Part shown: positions 15,673-20,280 of the stretch, in pieces
Position numbering within the stretch: the first letter of the stretch is position 1
Layout: every line of letters begins with the position of its first letter
Source: DASTRU01 sp035761045
GTDB lineage: Bacteria > Pseudomonadota > Gammaproteobacteria > Burkholderiales > Burkholderiaceae_E
Length of the DNA stretch: 20,280 bases
Direction of reading: 5' to 3'
Assembly: GCA_035761045.1 (NCBI GenBank)
Contig: DASTRU010000294.1
Coordinates: 1-20,280 of the forward strand
The notes under the pieces: model-generated
The model's database searches: none
What the model saw: the letters and a program-made list of their open reading frames with translations, nothing else
What the model was told of the DNA's origin: nothing
Position numbers and translations under genes: made by a program

Positions 15673-16642
15673 TAGGTGGCGTGGCGTGCCGCGCCAATAT
15701 GGCGAGCGTGTCCGCGTCTTCGATTCCTTGGAAGTATTTATTCAATGCGTGATGAAACACGGAATTGCGTTCGGCAACGCGCGCGAAGAGCGTGATGCAT
15801 GAGTGGAATTTCCGCGCGTCGATCGCGCCGAGCACCGACTCGGGGTTGACGTACCCATGCGCATTCATCGCCGCCACGCATTCGCGCAAGCGTGGGCCAA
15901 GCGTTGGATGATCGAGATACGCCCGCGCTTCGTCCAAGCCCGATAGGGCGAACCTCGCCGATCGAGAACTCGAACCCAAGCCATCGATTTGCGGCAGAAC
16001 GTACCAAGCCCAATGCGTTTGCTTGCGTCCCGCGCGAAGCTCGGCGATGGCGTCGGCGTAATTGACCGCTTGCGCTTCGATAAAGCGGTTGAGATCGAAC
16101 GGGTCTTGAGCGGTGGCTGGCATGGCAATGGGTTGGATGCGGTTTGTCGCGGCGGAGTTGGGTCTCGCGGATGACGCATGAATTCCGCGCGGCTTATACG
16201 CCTTGGTCTCGCGAACGCTTAACGCATCGTTCAAAAACGAAGGTTTACCTTGAGCGGCGGCGATACGACTTTGCAATAAGACGTGCAGCTTAACTTCCGA
16301 CTCCACGCGCGGCACCCACGATTGCTCGATGTCGGGCGACGACTTAGCGTTATTTTTTTCAACGCGCACTAAATACCGCTCGCTTGCCTTGAACGTTCTA
16401 AAGCGGATGTCGCGCCGAATATCGGCCAAACCGGTGTCTCCGTTCGCAAACTTCAAGCGCAGCCGGTGGTGCAGTAATCGCTCGATGCGGTCGAGCAAGA
16501 CGGGATCGCGAGATACGCGCAACGGTTTTTCGTCCGACCCGGTGGTTCCGCGAAGATGCCGCGCGATGGCTTCGTCGAATAGAAGTACGTCGGGTCGATT
16601 TGCGCACGGCAAGCAAGAAATTAATTTCGATATCAATGTCAT
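15665..16642 (-). CDS. DUF1810-domain protein with an unrecognised N-terminal extension
   Basis: From the ATG at 16642 the frame encodes 325 residues. The last ~145 residues, from DPFDLNRFIEAQ through HWAWYVLPQIDGLG and IDARKFHSCITLFA to the end, match the DUF1810 family, which is normally a stand-alone protein of about 145 residues with no established activity. The first ~155 residues are unfamiliar: charged, mixed helical-looking sequence with an early Cys pair (SCLPCANRP). Codon choice there has a GC-rich third position over most of its length, as expected for real coding sequence, and GGAAG lies 8 bases upstream of the ATG. A second ATG at 16123 would give a normal 152-residue DUF1810 protein, so the long form may be a fusion, or a short gene behind another reading frame. 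A GTG at 16657 is another possible start. The gene lies 45 bp downstream of marR on the same strand. Confidence 0.68.
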   Translation of the reverse strand: MTLISKLISCLPCANRPDVLLFDEAIARHLRGTTGSDEKPLRVSRDPVLLDRIERLLHHRLRLKFANGDTGLADIRRDIRFRTFKASERYLVRVEKNNAKSSPDIEQSWVPRVESEVKLHVLLQSRIAAAQGKPSFLNDALSVRETKAYKPRGIHASSARPNSAATNRIQPIAMPATAQDPFDLNRFIEAQAVNYADAIAELRAGRKQTHWAWYVLPQIDGLGSSSRSARFALSGLDEARAYLDHPTLGPRLRECVAAMNAHGYVNPESVLGAIDARKFHSCITLFARVAERNSVFHHALNKYFQGIEDADTLAILARHATPPTT

Positions 16643-16687
16643 CGGAAAAACTTCCACGCAAGCGGGTCGCGCTTGGCGAGGGTTGAA

Positions 16688-17122
16688 TTATTCGCCGTCG
16701 ATCATCCGGCGTAGGTTGTTCTTGAGCTGCTCGATTTCACGCTCGTCAAACTGTTTGAGCGCCGCGCTCTCGGCGGCCTTGGCCTTGCGCAATAAATCGC
16801 GCACCAGATCCTTGCCTTGCTCGGTCGTGTAGATCGTGGTTTGTCGTCGATCGATCTCGCCGGTTTGTCGTTGCACGAGACCGGCGTCCGACATGCGATC
16901 GATGATCTTCGTCACCGTGGGTTGTTTGGCGATCACGATGTCGGCGAGTTGACCGATCGTGAGTCCATCGCCGTCGGACAGCGTGGCCAACACACGCCAC
17001 TCTGTCACCGATAACTTCTGACGTTCGATCTCTTTAATGAAGTCCGCGGAAATCGCATGGCTTGCTCGAACGAGCAGTGACGACAAGAAGTCGTCGACAT
17101 AGCGAGTGCGTTTGCGGCTCAT
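16688..17122 (-). CDS. MarR-family transcriptional regulator
   Basis: A 144-residue winged-helix dimeric regulator. The N-terminal and C-terminal helices would form the dimer interface. The DNA-binding core reads LSVTEWRVLATLSDGDGLTIGQLADIVIAKQPTVTKIIDRMSDAGLV (about 37-83), with TVTKIIDRMSDAGLV as the recognition helix region, followed by the wing with the typical DRR in GEIDRRQTTIYTTEQG. I see no Cys in the protein, so a thiol-based OhrR-like sensing mechanism is unlikely. It probably heads a two-gene unit with the DUF1810 gene. A palindrome sits upstream next to a -10-like TATACT, which suggests autoregulation. The inducing ligand is unknown. Confidence 0.93.
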   Translation of the reverse strand: MSRKRTRYVDDFLSSLLVRASHAISADFIKEIERQKLSVTEWRVLATLSDGDGLTIGQLADIVIAKQPTVTKIIDRMSDAGLVQRQTGEIDRRQTTIYTTEQGKDLVRDLLRKAKAAESAALKQFDEREIEQLKNNLRRMIDGE

Positions 17123-17212
17123 GATGGGTCGTGGTTTGGGCGTTCACACTACGTGATCGTCTGTGCTCGAATTCAAGCGAAAGCAGATGAAAACGAATGG
17201 AATTGCCGGGCC

Positions 17213-17231
17213 AGTATAGATGAATATTCAT
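17213..17231 (-). promoter_or_regulatory. Candidate marR promoter -10 and operator palindrome
   Basis: ATGAATATTCAT (17220-17231) is a perfect 12-bp palindrome. One base away, on the minus strand, is TATACT (17213-17218), a good -10 for marR about 90 bases upstream of its ATG. A regulator bound to the palindrome would occupy the spacer between -35 and -10. The -35 is not clear. Confidence 0.5.
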
Positions 17232-17474
17232 TCGTCGTGCCTCAACAACGAGGCTGTTGCGATTGAAATACATGGAAGGTGTTACAAGCGATAAGTACAT
17301 TTCGTGATGCCGACACTCCCATGAATCGTTGGTTGACCAAGCTTTTGGCGCGTTTTAGCGGCTAAAAAACGGGTTGGGAGCGCTAGATGCGAGACCAAAG
17401 TAGGTGAATTCGCCGAGGAGCTTGTCCGCCGCCCCGATTCCGGACGACAAATCGTTGAGAAGCGGAAAAACCGG

Positions 17475-17495
17475 CCCGAAATAGGGGATTTCGGG
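17475..17495 (+). other. Hairpin in the leader region of msrA
   Basis: CCCGAAAT (17475-17482) and ATTTCGGG (17488-17495) form a perfect 8-bp stem around AGGGG. It lies about 105 bases before the msrA ATG. No T tract follows. It could be part of a leader RNA or a binding site; its function is unknown. Confidence 0.5.
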
Positions 17496-17599
17496 TCGCG
17501 ATACGCCGCTTTGTTAAGCCTTTACCAAGTTCTACAAACCAGCCGGCTTAATTGTTCTTTTTAATTGAATAAATGTTTTTAATAGAAAAGGAGTTGATC

Positions 17600-18160
17600 A
17601 TGACGGCAATACCCGCAATTCCTGCCGGCGCCGAGCTCGCCACGCTTGGCGGCGGCTGTTTTTGGTGCTTGGAAGCGGTGTTCGACGAAATCGAAGGTGT
17701 GCTGTCGGTGGAGTCGGGTTACGCGGGCGGCGACATTCGCAATCCGAGTTATCGCGAGGTGTGCAATGGCGATACGGGCCATGCCGAAGTCATTCGCATC
17801 GTGTTCGATCCCAAGCGCGTGAGTTACGCCGATCTTCTCGCGGTGTTTTTCGCGATTCATGATCCGACCACGTTGAACCGGCAAGGCAACGACTTGGGAA
17901 CGCAGTATCGGTCGGTCATCTTTTATCACTCGGATGAACAACGGCTGATCGCCGAACGCGTGATGCGCGAACAAGCCGCCGAGTGGCGTGATCCCATCGT
18001 CACGCAATTACAGCCAGTGCCCGAATACTTTCCCGCGGAGGACGAGCATCAGGAGTATTTCCGTTTGCATGGCACGCAGCCGTATTGCCGCATGGTCGTG
18101 GCGCCTAAGGTCGATAAATTCCGCAAGCTCTTCGCCGTGATGCGCAAGAAGGCGGCTTAG
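17600..18160 (+). CDS. msrA: Peptide-methionine (S)-S-oxide reductase MsrA
   Basis: Reduces the S-epimer of methionine sulfoxide in proteins, repairing oxidative damage. I start at the ATG at 17600, with AAGGAG at a 6-base spacing; a TTG nine codons upstream is less likely. The protein has 186 residues. The catalytic Cys20 lies in GGGCFWCLEAVF, followed by GVLSVESGYAGG, YREVCNGDTGHAEV (with Cys55) and the late PYCRMVV (Cys163), a likely recycling cysteine. DLGTQYRSVIFYH is the expected central motif. A fused MsrB domain is absent. It stands alone on this strand; the neighbouring marR is divergent, but a regulatory link is only a guess. It ends 3 bp from the convergent DUF72 gene. Confidence 0.95.
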   Translation: MTAIPAIPAGAELATLGGGCFWCLEAVFDEIEGVLSVESGYAGGDIRNPSYREVCNGDTGHAEVIRIVFDPKRVSYADLLAVFFAIHDPTTLNRQGNDLGTQYRSVIFYHSDEQRLIAERVMREQAAEWRDPIVTQLQPVPEYFPAEDEHQEYFRLHGTQPYCRMVVAPKVDKFRKLFAVMRKKAA

Positions 18161-18163
18161 GAA

Positions 18164-19231
18164 TTAGTGTTCGAGGCCGCGCGCGATGACTTCGGCCAAC
18201 GCGACTAAGGAACGTGGCGCGGAACCCTCCGCTTTGTTGTTCACGATGATGTGAACCGGCTGGTGCGCGCGCAGGTACGTCACGGCCAAGTCGGCGATGC
18301 CTTGTCGCGTATGCGGATCGGGAACGACTAATCGTTTGAATGGCGCGAAGCGTTGTCGCGCTTCCTCGTAGGCCATGCCCGGCAAAAGGCTCCATCGAAT
18401 AACTAATGGGCCGCGTGGCGTGTCGCCATCCAAGGCGGCTAATGCGCTGGCTTGTCGGGCAATGGGCGGCATGCGTGGATGCAAACCAATACCTAAACGC
18501 GCGTTGCCTTCGCGCAAGGCGGCGATCAAGCGCGGCGTAAGCAATTCGGTGTTGCGCAACTCAAGCGCATAGCAGGTCGATGGCGCGCCTAAGTCAGCGG
18601 GCGCGGGCAGGGCACTAAAAAACCGCGCGATGCGCTGCGTGAATTGCGCGGGCTGGGTGCAGATGCGAGCGAGCATGGACGCCGGCATCGGCGAGCATTG
18701 AAACAACAACACACCGGCCTTCTCGCCTAAGCCCTTCAAGCACGGTTCGATAAAACACGCGCGTGCATGCTCGGCATCGAGGAACCGTTCATTCGGACGC
18801 GAGCGGCCCTCGGCGTCGCGCGTCATGGCGTCGGTCACGATGCTTGGCGCCTTCACGAGAAAACGAAAGTCTTGATCGACCTGGCTCGCATAACGCCGGT
18901 ACACCTCGGCCTCGATTGGCGCGTAAAACGTTCGATCGATGCCCACGCTTCTTAATAACGGATGACGCGAATACGCGGTCAGTCCTTCGCGGGCGAGTAA
19001 GGATTCGGTCGCGTGCGCATCCCATACCAATTGATGCCATCCCGGAAAGTTCCAAGACGACGTGCCTAAGTACAAGCGCGAAGGCATCGGCTTGTGGCCG
19101 GGCCACGTCAAGCCAGGCCGCGCGGGACCGAGAACGGGAGTGGGCGGCGAGAAGGCCTCGTCGTCCATGAACAGCGAAGGTTGCGGATCAATAGAACGCG
19201 TCTTTACGGAGCGAGCCGTTCGATGTTCCAT
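18164..19231 (-). CDS. DUF72 family protein
   Basis: A 355-residue protein of the widespread DUF72 (YecE-like) family, a TIM-barrel-like fold with no settled function. I start at the ATG at 19231: AAGGA lies 6 bases upstream, and this overlaps the end of pdxH by 28 bp. A later ATG at 19168 is possible. After a ~50-residue N-terminal lead, the domain begins LYLGTSSWNFPGWHQLVW, then SVGIDRTFYAPIEAEVYRRYASQV, FRFLVKAPSIVTDAMTRD, LLFQCSPMPA and CYALELRNTELL. The C-terminus has VHIIVNNKAEGSAPRSLVALAEVI. The overlap with pdxH implies co-transcription and perhaps translational coupling, though no functional link is evident. Confidence 0.86.
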   Translation of the reverse strand: MEHRTARSVKTRSIDPQPSLFMDDEAFSPPTPVLGPARPGLTWPGHKPMPSRLYLGTSSWNFPGWHQLVWDAHATESLLAREGLTAYSRHPLLRSVGIDRTFYAPIEAEVYRRYASQVDQDFRFLVKAPSIVTDAMTRDAEGRSRPNERFLDAEHARACFIEPCLKGLGEKAGVLLFQCSPMPASMLARICTQPAQFTQRIARFFSALPAPADLGAPSTCYALELRNTELLTPRLIAALREGNARLGIGLHPRMPPIARQASALAALDGDTPRGPLVIRWSLLPGMAYEEARQRFAPFKRLVVPDPHTRQGIADLAVTYLRAHQPVHIIVNNKAEGSAPRSLVALAEVIARGLEH

Positions 19232-19836
19232 CGTCCGTCCTTTAAGCGATAGACCAAGCGATCGTGTAATCGCGATGGCCGACCTTGCCAAAATTCCACT
19301 TCGTCGGGAACGACGCGAAAGCCCCCCCAATGCGGTGGACGTGGCGGCGTGTCGTTAAAGCGCGTGGCGAATTCACGTTCGCGTTGTTCCAAGAAGGCGC
19401 GACTGGGAATCACCGCGCTTTGCGGACTCGTCCACGCGCCGATGCGCGAGCTTAATGGCCGCGAAGCAAAGTAGCTATCCGATTCATGATCGGCCACGCG
19501 TTCAACACGTCCTTCCAATCGCACTTGCCGTTCCAATTCAACCCAATGAAATTGCAATGCCGCGTAAGGATGTGCAGCAAGTTCGCGGCCTTTGGCGGAT
19601 TCGTAATTGGTATAAAAGACTAAGCCGCGCGCATCGATGTCCTTAACCAGCACGATGCGCGAGCGAGGACGGCCGCGCGCATCCACGGTCGCAAGCGTCA
19701 TTGCGTTGGGTTCGGGAATCGCCGCGCGCAAGGCATCGTCGAACCAATGGCGAAATTGTTCGATGGGATCGGCCGCGACATGCGTTTCATCGAGCGTGGC
19801 GCGGGCGTAATCCTTGCGAAGGTCGGCAATATTCAT
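19204..19836 (-). CDS. pdxH: Pyridoxamine 5'-phosphate oxidase
   Basis: FMN-dependent oxidation of pyridoxine or pyridoxamine 5'-phosphate to pyridoxal 5'-phosphate, the active form of vitamin B6. I start at the ATG at 19836, which gives MNIADLRKDYARATLDE and 210 residues, the usual length; the frame extends 13 codons upstream to an alternative start that adds only a non-family tail. Motifs: DPIEQFRHWFDDAL, MTLATVDARGRPRSRIVLVKDID, FYTNYESAKGRELAAHP, LQFHWVELERQVRLEGRV, SRIGAWTSPQS and the C-terminal PPHWGGFRVVPDEVEFWQGRPSRLHDR with NIERLAP at the end, all classic. A TAGAAT -10-like element lies 45 bases upstream. Confidence 0.96.
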   Translation of the reverse strand: MNIADLRKDYARATLDETHVAADPIEQFRHWFDDALRAAIPEPNAMTLATVDARGRPRSRIVLVKDIDARGLVFYTNYESAKGRELAAHPYAALQFHWVELERQVRLEGRVERVADHESDSYFASRPLSSRIGAWTSPQSAVIPSRAFLEQREREFATRFNDTPPRPPHWGGFRVVPDEVEFWQGRPSRLHDRLVYRLKDGRWNIERLAP

Positions 19837-19883
19837 AAGTGTGTTGTGAGTTGAAAGTACAAGGGCGCGAACCAATATCGCGA

Positions 19884-19889
19884 ATTCTA
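19884..19889 (-). promoter_or_regulatory. Putative -10 element for pdxH
   Basis: On the minus strand TAGAAT lies in CCTAGAATTCGCG, 47 bases before the pdxH ATG. Just upstream of it, GGCTGG/CCAGCC (19891-19896 and 19903-19908) is a 6-bp inverted repeat in the position expected for the promoter spacer. No strong -35 is seen. Confidence 0.35.
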
Positions 19890-19934
19890 GGGCTGGGCTA
19901 GGCCAGCCTAATCACTTATGTTGTGGAGGAAGGG

Positions 19935-20280
19935 ATGCATTCAATGTCGGTTCGATCGTTCGTGGTCGTATTCATGGCGCTGCTGCTGTCGGGCTGCGGC
20001 TATAACGCCATTCAAACGCAAGACCAACAAGTCAAGGCCGCATGGGCCGAAGTGCTTAGTCAATACCAACGTCGCGCCGATCTCATTCCCAACATTGTCA
20101 ACACCGTGAAGGGCGAAGCGAATTTCGAGCAGGAAACCTTAACGCGCGTTGTGGAAGCGCGTGCCTCCGTCGGTCGTATCTCGGTCACGCCCGAGACGCT
20201 TGATAACCCGCAAGCCTTCGCGCAGTTTCAAAAAGCGCAGGGCGAGTTGTCGAACGCCTTGCAACGCTTGTTGGTGGTGT
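19935..20280 (+). CDS. lemA: LemA family lipoprotein, 3'-truncated by the window edge
   Basis: The frame from the ATG at 19935 stays open for 115 codons to the window edge. GGAGG lies 5 bases upstream; an ATG three codons later is also possible. The N-terminus is a lipoprotein signal peptide ending LLLSGC with Cys21. The mature start, GYNAIQTQDQQVKAAWAEVLSQYQRRADLIPNIVNTVKGEANFEQETLTRVVEARASVG, is the LemA helical core, with the characteristic W-E-QYQRR-DL-PN pattern. LemA proteins are membrane-linked, of unclear function, and are often followed by TPM-domain (YgcG-like) proteins; that neighbour would lie beyond the window. About 185-200 residues are expected in total. Confidence 0.9.
   Translation, partial: MHSMSVRSFVVVFMALLLSGCGYNAIQTQDQQVKAAWAEVLSQYQRRADLIPNIVNTVKGEANFEQETLTRVVEARASVGRISVTPETLDNPQAFAQFQKAQGELSNALQRLLVV

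Larger units (their letters stand above)
17123..17599. other. 477-bp intergenic region between marR and msrA
   Basis: No convincing gene lies here. The region is less GC-rich than its surroundings, especially at 17500-17600. It holds a palindrome next to a candidate marR promoter at the left, a hairpin at 17475-17495, and a very AT-rich stretch (about 17545-17590) before the msrA ribosome site. A 14-codon open frame (17321-17365) has no ribosome site. Confidence 0.7.

Noticed and set aside
16329..16832. A 167-codon plus-strand open frame over the DUF1810 extension and the marR 3' end
   Set aside because: It is Ser/Arg-rich, crosses two minus-strand genes including the certain marR, and has no recognisable domain.
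17321..17365. A 14-codon open frame, MNRWLTKLLARFSG, upstream of msrA
   Set aside because: It has no ribosome site and is too short to distinguish from chance; the basic amphipathic look alone is weak evidence for a leader peptide.
1..20280. CRISPR arrays, tRNA/rRNA genes, IS elements or phage genes
   Set aside because: I saw no regularly spaced repeats, no tRNA-like cloverleaf, no transposase motifs and no phage-type coding sequence on either strand.

Overview
The window looks like a chromosomal segment of a GC-rich Gram-negative proteobacterium, most likely a betaproteobacterium (Burkholderiales or a relative). The evidence is the order tkt-gap-pgk-pyk-fba-purC-purE-purK-tsaC, a gene run familiar from that class, a class II aldolase of the Calvin-cycle subtype, three lipoproteins with clear lipoboxes, and a GlyGly-CTERM/rhombosortase pair, which implies an outer membrane. 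Leucine is often TTG or TTA despite the high GC content, which is somewhat unusual. I see no phage, IS element, CRISPR array, tRNA or rRNA.

Layout. Positions 1-2877 hold the 3' part of transketolase, GAPDH and an intrinsic terminator. Positions 2949-5545 hold a secreted subtilisin-like protease with a Gly-rich C-terminal sorting tail, and, convergent with it, a rhomboid-family protease of the rhombosortase type; their stop codons interlock. This pair splits the central-carbon cluster, which resumes with pgk, pyk and fba (5611-9512). A multipass membrane protein resembling DUF3667 follows. Next come the purine genes purC, purE and purK and the tRNA-modification gene tsaC (10337-13975). Positions 14035-15672 encode two predicted lipoproteins, a GDSL/SGNH esterase and a small one of unknown function. 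On the minus strand, a MarR regulator precedes a protein with a DUF1810 C-terminus and an unrecognised N-terminal half (15665-17122). A 477-bp AT-richer intergenic region with a palindrome and a hairpin separates marR from msrA. The window ends with a minus-strand pair, pdxH and a DUF72 gene, and the start of a LemA-type lipoprotein gene that runs off the edge and is read here directly from the sequence.

How the genes fit together. Tkt, Gap, Pgk, Pyk and Fba cover the reversible triose/hexose interconversions and the pyruvate-forming step. PurC, PurE and PurK make consecutive steps of IMP synthesis. The most distinctive module is the protease/rhombosortase pair: the rhomboid enzyme is predicted to cleave the C-terminal anchor of its neighbour during export. 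The least explained element is the MarR-linked gene with the DUF1810 C-terminus. Three convergent gene pairs end within a few bases of each other with no visible terminator.
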